Positions 44,191 through 52,796 of a stretch of DNA of 64,000 nucleotides are shown here, in pieces. Source of the DNA: Symploca sp. SIO1C2 (GTDB taxonomy: Bacteria; Cyanobacteriota; Cyanobacteriia; Cyanobacteriales; Coleofasciculaceae); NCBI GenBank assembly GCA_010672925.1, contig JAAHFP010000019.1, positions 1 through 64,000 of the forward strand, given 5' to 3'. The stretch's first letter is position 1, and each line of letters opens with the position of its first letter. Position numbers and translations under genes: made by a program. A model generated the notes under the pieces. The model saw nothing but the letters and a program-made list of their open reading frames with translations, was not told the DNA's origin and ran no database searches.

Positions 44191-47100
44191 ATGCTTACCA
44201 AAAATAATTCAATAGTTGACTCTACTAACTACAGTACTGCTGCTTTAGAAGAGCATGAAAGTAGATTACTTTCTGAGAATACCTCCCTCATCAGACGACC
44301 GGGCTCAGAAGTTCATGCCTCTATCCGTTACGACCCAGCTTACTTTAGTCTACCCATCAATCAACTGCCTGTCATTGCCCCAGTGAATAATTCGGCAACT
44401 GATTCTGTCCAACCTTTAAATTCTCTCCCTCTCCTGAGTAGCAACCCTAATGCTACAGCCAAAATCTTTCTTGATTTTGATGGTAGCGTCACTTCCGGAA
44501 CTGCCTGGAATTTTCTCTACAACAACGGTAGTGATTTTATTACCCCTGCCTATAGCCTGGATGCTGATACTAGCAGTTTCAGTACAACTGAGCTAGACGC
44601 GATTACAGAAATTTGGCAACGGGTAGCAGAGGATTTTGCGCCCTTCAATGTTGACATCACCACTATAGAGCCCACTAACTTCTCCGCTACGGAAGCTCTA
44701 CGGGTAGTTATTGGAGGTTCCTCCCAAGATTGGTATGGCTCCGCTGCTGGAGGACTTGCCTTTGTTGACTCCTGGAGATGGGATGGCGATACCCCAGTGT
44801 TTGTCTTTGAGGACAATTTAGCCAATGGCGACCCCAAAGCTACTGCAGAGGCAAGTTCCCATGAAGTAGGTCATGCCCTCGGCTTAGAGCACCAGAGTAC
44901 CTATGATGCTGCCGGGAATAAGACTAATGAGTATAATCCAGGTAGCGGCATTGGAGAAACTGGCTGGGCGCCGATTATGGGAGTTAGTTACAACCAAGAC
45001 CTCACTACTTGGCATAGTGGGCCTAACAGCAGTGGAGGCAATAATTTCCAGGATGATATGTCTATTATTGCTTCAACTGAAAATGGCTTTGGTTACCGTA
45101 TTGATGACCATGGTAATACTAATGCCACGGCCACAGTTTTGTCAAGCCCTAACTTTAGCAGTTCCGGCATTATTGAACAAATGAGCGATGTGGATGTCTT
45201 TGCCTTCACGACTAATGGCGGAACTCTCAACCTCAATCTGGATGTAGCTCAAGTTGGTCCTAATTTAGATTTGGTGGCGGAGTTGTGGGATAGTGATGGT
45301 AACTTACTGGCCACAGACAACCCCATTGACCAACTTACTGCTAGTATTAACGCTTCAGTAGCTGCTGGTACTTATTACCTCCATGTCAAAAGTAACGGTG
45401 AATATGGCCGCGTCGGGACTTACACCCTCAGCAACAGTGTAATTCCTCAAAGTAGCAGCTTTACCGGAGATAACTTTGACTCAGGAATTGACAATAGCCA
45501 ATGGTCAGATATTGGTAATGGCTCAGTGAGTACCAATTTTGGTGGCTCTGGCAACTCCCTGTATTTTAGTGGTGGCTCTATTGCCGATAGCTCCCGTTAT
45601 GCAGTTACTAATGCCATAGATTTCTCTAATGGTGGCAGTATCTCCTTTGACCTAATTTTTGGTAATAGTAGCAATGGCGGTGAAAATGCCGATCCTGGGG
45701 AAGATGTAGTACTAGAATATTCCCTAGATGCGGGCAGTAATTGGAACACCATCAATACTTATGACACAGAAGCTTACACTAGTTGGACTACGATTACCGA
45801 AGCTATTCCTCTAGCTGCCCAAACTAGTGATATCACTCTCCGGTGGCGGCAAGAAACCCACAGCGGCTCCAACTTTGATAACTGGGGTCTAGATAATATT
45901 GTGGCTGATACCAACAATGCTCAAATCCAGGGTATCGTATGGGATGACCAAAACAGTGATGGTATCCAAGATATTGGTGAGCTGGGATTGGCAAATTGGA
46001 CGGTTTACCTTGACCAAAACCAAAATGGTGAGCTAGATGCAGGGGAAACTTCCACCACTACCGACGTTAATGGTAATTACCTCTTCTCTGGTTTAGCAGG
46101 AGGCACTTACTATGTTGCCCAAGTGGTGCAGAGTGGCTGGGAGCGAACTAATCCTAGCAGTACTATTAGTACAGCAAACCTCTTGCCAGCTGAGGCTCTA
46201 CCTGTCTTCACTACCAATTCAGATATTCCCATCTATACCTTGGGTGAAATTGTCCCTACCTCAGGTAATGATATTACTCCCCAAACCAATGACTCTGGCT
46301 CATTAGTCAATATAGATGATTTCCGCGCTGATACTAGGTTTGCGGGAATTGATGGTAGTGGTTTTGCTACAGTCATCCTTGATAGTGGCATTGATTTAAA
46401 CCATGCCTTCTTCGGTCCTGACAGCGACAACAACGGTATTGCAGACCGCATTGTCTATAGCTACGATTTTGCTGACGGGGATACAGATGCCAGTGATGTG
46501 AGTGGACATGGCTCCAACGTTTCGAGTATTGTTGCCTCTTCTGATAGCACTTATACCGGTATGGCACCGGGAGCCGATATTATCCACCTCAAAGTCTTTG
46601 AGGATAGTGGGGCTGGTAACTTCTCCTATGTGGAACAAGCCTTACAGTGGGTAATCAACAATGCTGCTACTTATAATATCGCCAGTGTCAATATGTCCCT
46701 AGGAGACAGTGGCAACTACAATACTCCTCAAGCTTTGTACGGCATCGCTGATGAGATGGCAGCCTTAGCCGCGTTGGATATTGCAGTCGTCTCAGCAGCA
46801 GGTAATGATTTTGCTAGCTTTAACAGTGTTCAGGGAGTCTCTTACCCAGCGGCTGACCCCAACTCCCTCGCCGTTGGTGCTGTGTTTGACGCTAATGTGG
46901 GTAGCTTTAGTTACAACAGTGGTGCCATCGCCTTCTCCAGTGACGCAGACCAGATCACTCCCTTCTCCCAACGTCACCAAGACTTAACGGACATCTTTGC
47001 TCCCGGAGCACCAATTACCGGTGCTGGTCCTAATGGAGGTACTGTTACCCAACACGGTACTAGCCAAGCTGCACCTCATATTGCGGGAATTGCAGTCCTC

Positions 47101-47922
47101 GCTCAACAATTGGCAGTGCAAGAGTTGGGACGCCGACTGACGGTAACGGAGTTGAGTGATTTGTTAAATTCTACCGGTGTCACCATTAATGATGGTGATG
47201 ATGAAGATGACAATACCATCAATACTGGTCTTGACTTCCAGCGAGTTGATGTGTTGGCTTTGGGTGAGGCAATTCTCAACCTAGCTGGTAGTAATTCTGA
47301 TACTTACACAGTCAACTTAAATCCCGGTGAAACTGTAGGGGATATTAACTTTAGTAACCAACAAATCCCCATCGTCAGCGCTGGTTTTGAGGCTGGTGAT
47401 TTCACTAACTGGAATGTTATCGGTGATACTAGTATTGAAACCACAGCTGTTGATAGCAATCCCACAGAGGGAACTTACGAAGCTTTAGTTACTACTGGTA
47501 GTAATGCGGTAAGTGATGCAGACCTCGAAGCCTTCTTGGGAATCAATCCTGGAGACTTAGATGCTCTAGGTAATAGTGACGCTATTGCAGGCTCTGCCAT
47601 TCAATCTACCTCAATTACAGTAGCAGCGGGAGATCAGTTAAGCTTCGATTGGAACTTTCTCACTAACGAAGACATCTCTACGGGAAATAACGATTTTGGA
47701 TTTGTGTCAATTACCTCTGAATATTTAGGAGAACTAGCGGATACAACTAGCGAATTTTCCAGTTTGGCTAGTGGTTCCTTCGGTTTAGAAACGGGCTACA
47801 GCACTTTTACCCATGAGTTCACCACTGCTGGCACTTTTACGGTAGGTATCGGAGTAGTAGATGTAGTCAATAATAGTGTTGACTCAGCGCTGCTAGTGGA
47901 TAGTTTGGTGATTTCCTCCTAA
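44191..47922 (+). CDS. Dual protease: HEXXH metalloprotease, PPC, SdrD-like B domain and subtilisin (S8)
   Basis: 1243 residues, no Sec signal. The zinc site HEVGHALGLEH is at 224-234, preceded by KIFLDFDG and followed by APIMG as Met-turn, a metzincin-like arrangement. A PPC beta domain follows (~300-410), then a jelly-roll segment, then an SdrD B-like domain (GIVWDDQNSDGIQDIGELGL, ~585-660). A subtilisin domain comes next, with Asp731 (VILDSGID), His773 (SGHGSNV), the oxyanion Asn in SAAGND and Ser958 (GTSQAAPH). A C-terminal beta-sandwich (FEAGDFTNWNVIGD ...) has the look of a secretion or binding domain. Asp/Gly-rich and acidic, it is probably exported by type I secretion. Two complete protease domains in one chain is unusual. 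Confidence 0.9.
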   Translation: MLTKNNSIVDSTNYSTAALEEHESRLLSENTSLIRRPGSEVHASIRYDPAYFSLPINQLPVIAPVNNSATDSVQPLNSLPLLSSNPNATAKIFLDFDGSVTSGTAWNFLYNNGSDFITPAYSLDADTSSFSTTELDAITEIWQRVAEDFAPFNVDITTIEPTNFSATEALRVVIGGSSQDWYGSAAGGLAFVDSWRWDGDTPVFVFEDNLANGDPKATAEASSHEVGHALGLEHQSTYDAAGNKTNEYNPGSGIGETGWAPIMGVSYNQDLTTWHSGPNSSGGNNFQDDMSIIASTENGFGYRIDDHGNTNATATVLSSPNFSSSGIIEQMSDVDVFAFTTNGGTLNLNLDVAQVGPNLDLVAELWDSDGNLLATDNPIDQLTASINASVAAGTYYLHVKSNGEYGRVGTYTLSNSVIPQSSSFTGDNFDSGIDNSQWSDIGNGSVSTNFGGSGNSLYFSGGSIADSSRYAVTNAIDFSNGGSISFDLIFGNSSNGGENADPGEDVVLEYSLDAGSNWNTINTYDTEAYTSWTTITEAIPLAAQTSDITLRWRQETHSGSNFDNWGLDNIVADTNNAQIQGIVWDDQNSDGIQDIGELGLANWTVYLDQNQNGELDAGETSTTTDVNGNYLFSGLAGGTYYVAQVVQSGWERTNPSSTISTANLLPAEALPVFTTNSDIPIYTLGEIVPTSGNDITPQTNDSGSLVNIDDFRADTRFAGIDGSGFATVILDSGIDLNHAFFGPDSDNNGIADRIVYSYDFADGDTDASDVSGHGSNVSSIVASSDSTYTGMAPGADIIHLKVFEDSGAGNFSYVEQALQWVINNAATYNIASVNMSLGDSGNYNTPQALYGIADEMAALAALDIAVVSAAGNDFASFNSVQGVSYPAADPNSLAVGAVFDANVGSFSYNSGAIAFSSDADQITPFSQRHQDLTDIFAPGAPITGAGPNGGTVTQHGTSQAAPHIAGIAVLAQQLAVQELGRRLTVTELSDLLNSTGVTINDGDDEDDNTINTGLDFQRVDVLALGEAILNLAGSNSDTYTVNLNPGETVGDINFSNQQIPIVSAGFEAGDFTNWNVIGDTSIETTAVDSNPTEGTYEALVTTGSNAVSDADLEAFLGINPGDLDALGNSDAIAGSAIQSTSITVAAGDQLSFDWNFLTNEDISTGNNDFGFVSITSEYLGELADTTSEFSSLASGSFGLETGYSTFTHEFTTAGTFTVGIGVVDVVNNSVDSALLVDSLVISS

Positions 47923-47986
47923 CAAAAAATATTTGTTGTTTGTCATTGGTCATTGGTCGTTTACCAAATCTTTGATGTAAATCTCG

Positions 47987-48024
47987 ATCTCCCTAAACCC
48001 CCTTGCCAAGGGGGACTTTGAGAT
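47987..48024. repeat. CCCTAAACCCCC hairpin repeat
   Basis: CCCCCTTGCCAAGGGGG followed by ACTTTGAG. Relative of 7220 and 60123. ACAAACG heptamers follow at 48070-48112. Confidence 0.75.
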
Positions 48025-48136
48025 TTAGCACTGTGCCTGATAAATGTGAGGAACGCTATATTAGTGTTAAGGACAAACGACAAACGACAAACGACAAACA
48101 ACAAACACTATTTAAATTATCCTGCCTAAATTCAAG

Positions 48137-48931
48137 ATGAAACCGATAGAAGATCGTATTCCTGAAGATCAAGCTCAGGAAGTTTTTACCAGAGCTGCTC
48201 AATTGTATGCTGAGCATAACCAGAGTTATTCTGTTAAAGAGTTGATGGAAGCTGGAACCGAAGCCAAAATTCCACCAGAGTTTATTCAAGAAGCTATTGA
48301 GCAACTTCAGCTAGAAAAATCCTCCGCTGCGTTACCTCAGAAAAAACGCCCTCAGTTATTGCTAACTAGCCTTGCCATTGGCTTACCTACTCTTTTGGCT
48401 TTTGGGTTAGCAGGATGGTTCATTGCGAAAAAAGCCATAACATCACCAGTAGCGGAAACCCCAGTACCCATCTCGGAAACAAAATCTAACCAAGTAAGTA
48501 ATCCTCCACTGGGGGGGACTGGCTTCCAATGTAAAAATATCAACCTCACCGAGGAAAACCTGAGGGGTAGAGACTTGAGGAATGCTGATTGTACTGAAGC
48601 AAATTTAGCTGGCGCTGATTTGAATGGTGCAAACCTCCCTGGAGCCAATTTCAGTCGTGCTGATTTGGAAAATGCTAATCTCAGTGGAGCCAATCTTAGT
48701 CCTGCCGACTTAACTGACGCAAATTTGGCTGGTGCGGATTTGACTGGTGCGAACCTTTATAGAGCTAACTTGAGTAAGACAGACTTAACCGGTGCTGATC
48801 TCAGGGGAGCTAATCTTCAGAATGCAGATTTTGCTGAGGCAGATTTAACGGGAGCAGACCTAACGGGAGCTAATACAAAAGATGCCAAATTCAACAACGC
48901 CAGAATGCCTGATGGAACAGTTCAGCGCTAG
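48137..48931 (+). CDS. Membrane-anchored pentapeptide-repeat protein
   Basis: 264 residues. A cytoplasmic helical N-terminal domain (RIPEDQAQEVFTRAAQLYAE ... PPEFIQEAIEQLQ, 1-60) resembles a domain often found at the start of cyanobacterial pentapeptide proteins. A single membrane helix (LLLTSLAIGLPTLLAFGLAG, ~74-97) and a linker follow. Then come about 20 A(D/N)Lxx pentapeptides from residue ~130 to 255 (ANLAGADLNGANLPGANF...), which fold as a right-handed quadrilateral beta-helix. Function unknown; such helices often mimic nucleic acid or bind proteins. Second cysteine-containing stretch FQCKNI precedes the repeats. Confidence 0.9.
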   Translation: MKPIEDRIPEDQAQEVFTRAAQLYAEHNQSYSVKELMEAGTEAKIPPEFIQEAIEQLQLEKSSAALPQKKRPQLLLTSLAIGLPTLLAFGLAGWFIAKKAITSPVAETPVPISETKSNQVSNPPLGGTGFQCKNINLTEENLRGRDLRNADCTEANLAGADLNGANLPGANFSRADLENANLSGANLSPADLTDANLAGADLTGANLYRANLSKTDLTGADLRGANLQNADFAEADLTGADLTGANTKDAKFNNARMPDGTVQR

Positions 48932-49103
48932 GCAAGCATTTTGAATTTTGTTTGCGTAGCATGGTGAGCATTTGCGTAGCAGCAAAGCGAGGCAAATTTT
49001 GAATTTTGAATTCCGCGCAGCGGTACTAGCCAATTTTCCCTGAATAAAAATTTTCTGTAGCAGGTGCATCTGCTTTATTGTTATAATAGCTAAGTGAACT
49101 TAC

Positions 49104-49174
49104 GGCGGCATAGCCAAGTGGTAAGGCAGGGGCCTGCAAAGCCTTTACCCCCAGTTCGAATCTGGGTGCCGCCT
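49104..49174 (+). tRNA. tRNA-Cys (anticodon GCA)
   Basis: 71 nt. Acceptor arms GGCGGCA and TGCCGCC pair over seven bases, the discriminator is T, the D-loop contains AGTGGTAAGGC, the anticodon loop is CTGCAAA (GCA), and the T-arm is CCCAG-TTCGAAT-CTGGG. CCA is not encoded. Confidence 0.96.
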
Positions 49175-49230
49175 TGGATAGTTTCCCATATATTTACCCT
49201 CAGGCAGGGGGTAAGGCTTAACCATCTTTT

Positions 49231-49267
49231 TTGACATACTCCCCGCGAGTAGAGCGACGGGGATTCT
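49231..49267 (-). mobile_element. IS200/IS605-type right end beside tnpB remnant
   Basis: TTGACATACTCCCCGCGAGT then a loop and CGGGGATTC. The CCCCG/CGGGG hairpin (49241-49262) lies immediately beyond the tnpB stop, as in complete elements where it also forms the end of the guide (omega) RNA. A second TTGACAT at 49526-49532 may mark the other end of a shrunken element. Confidence 0.7.
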
Positions 49268-49435
49268 TTACGCTTCATTGACGGACGCTACCGAGGTAGT
49301 CTTACTCTGTCTCGACGTACATTTAGAGTCGTGGTAATGCCCTATCCCGACTTTGTTTATATTTACCGAGGCGTTCTCGTCTCGGTCGTGTTCTGTGCTG
49401 ACGGGGTGACAATTGTGGCTACAATGTAGATTTAA
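49268..49435 (-). pseudogene. tnpB: tnpB C-terminal remnant (55 codons)
   Basis: The minus strand encodes CSHNCHPVSTEHDRDENASV and NINKVGIGHYHDSKC, then a Ser/Thr/Lys-rich tail ending SVASVNEA. The HDRDENASVNIN segment is the last RuvC motif of TnpB (the DRDxNA signature), and CSHNC is the last half of the zinc finger. The frame meets a TGA just upstream, and no other TnpB part is present. In complete elements TnpB is an RNA-guided nuclease; this fragment is inactive. It sits 94 bp after tRNA-Cys. Confidence 0.85.
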
Positions 49436-49576
49436 TCAGGGTTGCAGCTCTGTTTCCTCGTTTATAATTAGGCTCAGGGGGTGACAAGCAGGCTGAAGCC
49501 TTCAGGCAGTTAGCGTTTCATCCCATTGACATTGCGTGCTTTGATTATCTAATTCCCAATTCCCAATTCCCAATTC

Positions 49577-50713
49577 TCAATTCCCAATTATTCCCGGTAT
49601 TAAATTACCTCCCAAGCGTTTAAGAGCACGGCTGGCAACCTCTGAGTAAGTTGCTTTACCACAAAGTACATTGGACATAGTTTGAGTGGAACTAGGATGC
49701 TTAACACCTGCTTTGTAGCCAACCTCAGGAATTTTGTAGAAGATTTGGGCTATGCGCTTTGCCCACAGCATATCATTGCCCCATTCCTCATTGATAACTT
49801 GGGAATATTTTTCTAGAGCATCTCCTTCACCACCAAGGGCACAGTTAATTGCCTCAGCCGCTTTCAAACCACTAAAGATTGAGGGACGAATTCCTTCTGC
49901 AGTAAACGGATCGACGACACAAGCCGCTTCCCCTGCTAAGACTGCGTTTTGTGTGTGTAGGGTTTGGTAACCGTCCCAAAGGGAAAGAGGATGACCATAC
50001 TGCTTATAGGCTTTGATATCAACACCAAACTGCTGACTATACTCAGCTACCATACCTTTGAGGTTTTGTGCTCCACCACCCCGGAACATACCAATGCCAA
50101 TCGAGTAGCCTTCTGCTTTGGGAAAATTCCAAATGTAACCATTTTTGACCGAACCAAAGTCCAAGTGAACTATTGCTTCATTAGTAGAAGGTGCAGGAGT
50201 TTCCGATTCTAAGGCTCCCCCCATACTTCGTTTGCGCTTCTTAAAGCCTAACCATCTAGCCATTAGTCCCTTCCCACCGTCAGCAGCAATAAGATAGCGG
50301 CAGAGAAAAGATTCATTAGCTGTGTTTACTTGCCAGCGATTGCTTTTAAACTCAATGCTAGTAACTTCTGCTTGCTCTTGCAGTTGAGCTCCTTGTTTTT
50401 GTGCCTGCTGGACTAAAAAATGGTCAAAAACATTGCGCATTACCATCCAGAGGGGTTCTGGTGTTTCCATAACCACTTCTACTGGATCCCCCATCTTCCA
50501 AGTGTAGCGAATTTTATTTGTCTTCAGAGATATGGCAGGTGAAAAGTCAAAGTCAAACCATTCTTGCACAATGGGTGAAACCCCTCCACCACAAGGCTTA
50601 TACCGGGGTAAGGATTCTTTTTCTAGTACCAGAACCGAATGTCCACGCTTAGCGAGGTGATAAGCCGCAGTACCACCAGCAGGACCAGCGCCAACAATTA
50701 TACAGTCAAACAT
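49577..50713 (-). CDS. Geranylgeranyl-reductase-family FAD-dependent oxidoreductase
   Basis: I start at ATG 50713 (MFDCIIVGAGPAGG) with GGAAG 7-8 bases upstream; the longer frame to 50875 adds repeat-like PSPHTPHTPH residues. 378 residues. The N-terminal dinucleotide motif GAGPAGGTAAYHLAKRG and the VLVLEKE strand bind FAD. Other blocks are PCGGGVSP, AADGGKGLMARWLG, GYIWNFPKAEGYSIG and GEAACVVDPFTAEGIRPS, the second FAD motif. Family members saturate geranylgeranyl groups for chlorophyll, tocopherol or archaeal-type lipids. This one looks like a paralogue rather than the main chlP, so the substrate is unresolved. Confidence 0.88.
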   Translation of the reverse strand: MFDCIIVGAGPAGGTAAYHLAKRGHSVLVLEKESLPRYKPCGGGVSPIVQEWFDFDFSPAISLKTNKIRYTWKMGDPVEVVMETPEPLWMVMRNVFDHFLVQQAQKQGAQLQEQAEVTSIEFKSNRWQVNTANESFLCRYLIAADGGKGLMARWLGFKKRKRSMGGALESETPAPSTNEAIVHLDFGSVKNGYIWNFPKAEGYSIGIGMFRGGGAQNLKGMVAEYSQQFGVDIKAYKQYGHPLSLWDGYQTLHTQNAVLAGEAACVVDPFTAEGIRPSIFSGLKAAEAINCALGGEGDALEKYSQVINEEWGNDMLWAKRIAQIFYKIPEVGYKAGVKHPSSTQTMSNVLCGKATYSEVASRALKRLGGNLIPGIIGN

Positions 50714-50921
50714 TGTACTTCCGTTTCTTCCAGCCAATATTGCGAGGATAGCACAGGAATATTTAGGGTGTGGGGTATGGGGAGTGTGGGGAGAGGGGGA
50801 GATGAGGAGACAAAGAAGAACTGATAATTGTTTTAATTCCTTCAACTTTCTAATGAACCATTTTAGGTGTGTCACGGTAGTAGAACCGAAGCTTCCCAGT
50901 TCTTAGAAAAGGAGACTCAAT

Positions 50922-51494
50922 ATGCGTAAACTTACATATTACGTTGCTTGTACCATCGATCAATTTATCGCTCGCGAGAATGGTTCATTTGATTTTTTTC
51001 TTACCGAAGGAGAACAAGTTGCTGATTTACTTGAGAGCTTTCCTGAAACTATTCCAGCTCACTTTCGTGACCAACTAGGTATCAGTGCTGAAAATAAGCA
51101 CTTTGATGTCGTTTTGATGGGACGTAGGACTTACGAAGTGGGACTAAATGAAGGTTTTACCAACCCCTACCCTCAAATGAAGCAGTATCTTTTTTCTCGC
51201 ACTCTGCAAGTAAGTCCAGATCAAAATGTTGAGTTGGTTTCAACAAGTCCTGTAGCATTAGTCAAAGAATTGAAGCAGCAACCGGGTAAAGACATTTGGC
51301 TATGTGGTGGTGGAAATTTAGCCACAACGCTTTTTTCAGAGATTGATGAGATGATTTTGAAGGTACATCCAATCCTGCTGGGTTCAGGCATTTTACTCTT
51401 TTCTGGTGCTATTAAGCAGACTTCGCTCAAACTAATCAACAACAAAATCTACAACAACAGTTTTATGTTATTTCACTATCAATTGAAGCATTGA
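50922..51494 (+). CDS. Dihydrofolate reductase-family (RibD C-terminal-like) protein
   Basis: 190 residues, ATG preceded by GGAG (50911-50914). It has the DHFR/RibD-C layout: MRKLTYYVACTIDQFIA, then FDVVLMGRRTYEVG, KQYLFSRTL, and the NADPH-binding DIWLCGGGNLATTLFSE and LLGSGILLF. Members are NAD(P)H-dependent reductases of uncertain substrate. Transcribed divergently from the flavoprotein at 49577-50713. Confidence 0.9.
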   Translation: MRKLTYYVACTIDQFIARENGSFDFFLTEGEQVADLLESFPETIPAHFRDQLGISAENKHFDVVLMGRRTYEVGLNEGFTNPYPQMKQYLFSRTLQVSPDQNVELVSTSPVALVKELKQQPGKDIWLCGGGNLATTLFSEIDEMILKVHPILLGSGILLFSGAIKQTSLKLINNKIYNNSFMLFHYQLKH

Positions 51495-51662
51495 AATAGT
51501 TCAGACACATTGCCATGCCAGTAGTTTACATTGAGAATATTAGGGGAAAAGGAAACATTAATTCCCACAACCCATATTTGTAGGGGTGTATCCAACATTT
51601 TACACAAAGCGTGTCATAAACAGGTACACTCAAATCCAAATTTAAGGCTTGCAGTAAGGCTT

Positions 51663-51734
51663 AAGCCATTTAATGGGTAACTGTTACGCACGGTTCTTAG
51701 GGTAGGGAAGGAAGGTGACCTCCGACCCTTACCC
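51663..51734 (+). ncRNA. Group II intron remnant: domains V and VI
   Basis: 51663-51696 is exactly 34 nt with the domain V layout. It has an AGCC-containing strand, the helix TAATGG, loop GTAA, CTGTTA, the two-base CG bulge, then CACGGTTC. The AGC triad is kept, but three base pairs of the basal helix are mismatched. 51700-51734 forms a GGGTAGGG...CCCTTACCC stem like domain VI. No intron-encoded reverse transcriptase is nearby, so this is a decayed 3' end. Confidence 0.7.
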
Positions 51735-51778
51735 GCTCATGCGCCTTAAATATTCCCCTAATACCTAAAACTTACCAC

Positions 51779-52771
51779 CTAATCATAAATAGTTTCATCA
51801 GGCATAGTTGCACCTTTTAAGTTGGCACCAACCAAATTAGTACTACTTAATTCTGCCCTAGTCAGGTTAGCATTACTAAGATTAGCATTACTAAGATTAG
51901 CCCTGGCGAAGTAAGCATCAATCAAATCCGATTCCTTCAAGTTAGCATCCCGTAGATTAGCTCGACTAAAGTCAGCTCGATTGATCCTGCTAAAACTTAA
52001 ATTAGCTTGACTTAGTTGTGCTTTATTGAATTTCGCCTCAGGTATAACTGAACCTTGCAAGTTAACACCAGTTAATTCTGCCTCATTCAGGTTAGCCCTT
52101 TCTAGCCTGACATTAGTCATCACTGCTTTCCTTAAGTTAGCACCCGTGAAATTCGCTTCCGTCAGTAAGGCATTACTGAGGTTAGCTTCACTTAAATCTG
52201 CACCACGCAAATCGGCATAACGCAGATTTGTTTCCCGAAGATTGGCTCCACTGAGGTTAACTTTGGATAAATCTGCACCAGTTAAATCTGCTCCCTGCAA
52301 ATCTACTTTATGCAGAGTTGCCCCTCGCAGATTGGCTGTATACATCCTCTTTTCTTCCCGCAGGTTCGCACCCCTTAGACAGGCTCCTGTTAAGTTAGCA
52401 CTACTCAAATCAGTTCCCCGCAAATCTGCATCCATTAAGTTAGCATCAAGCAAATTTACTAAGGTGATATTAGCTCCTCGTAAATCAGCCCCTTGCAAGG
52501 TCGCACCATGTAAGTCAGCACCCCGGAGTGTTGCTTCATTGAGAGTAGCTTGATTAAGGTTCGCTCCACTAAGTTTAGTCCCAACCAAATTTGCCTTTTT
52601 CAGATTGGCTCGACTGAGGAAGGCAAAAACTAAGATAGCATCATGGAGGTCGGCTCCATTTAAAGCTATCCCAATTAAGTCAGCACCAAACAGATTTGTG
52701 CCACTGAGGCTGACACCACTAAATTTAGTTTCTCCTGCTTCATACCGCTCTATTAGTTCCTGAGCTTCCAT
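51779..52771 (-). CDS. Pentapeptide-repeat protein
   Basis: 330 residues almost entirely of A(D/N)LxG pentapeptides (about 60 units; ANLRGATLHKVDLQGADLTG) after a short helical leader (MEAQELIERYEAGETKFSG). The RANLREEKRMYTANL segment interrupts the register near residue 140. It should form a long right-handed quadrilateral beta-helix. No signal peptide or membrane anchor, so it is likely cytosolic. The leader ERYEAGExxFSG is typical of cyanobacterial members. Lies 25 bp downstream of the gene at 52797-53897 and probably shares its transcript. Confidence 0.9.
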   Translation of the reverse strand: MEAQELIERYEAGETKFSGVSLSGTNLFGADLIGIALNGADLHDAILVFAFLSRANLKKANLVGTKLSGANLNQATLNEATLRGADLHGATLQGADLRGANITLVNLLDANLMDADLRGTDLSSANLTGACLRGANLREEKRMYTANLRGATLHKVDLQGADLTGADLSKVNLSGANLRETNLRYADLRGADLSEANLSNALLTEANFTGANLRKAVMTNVRLERANLNEAELTGVNLQGSVIPEAKFNKAQLSQANLSFSRINRADFSRANLRDANLKESDLIDAYFARANLSNANLSNANLTRAELSSTNLVGANLKGATMPDETIYD

Positions 52772-52796
52772 ATCCTCATCACCCTACTCATTGTCA

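Noticed and set aside
49104-49533. tRNA-anchored genomic island attachment site
   Set aside because: No integrase gene and no repeated tRNA 3' end is present; only the tnpB remnant lies beside the tRNA.
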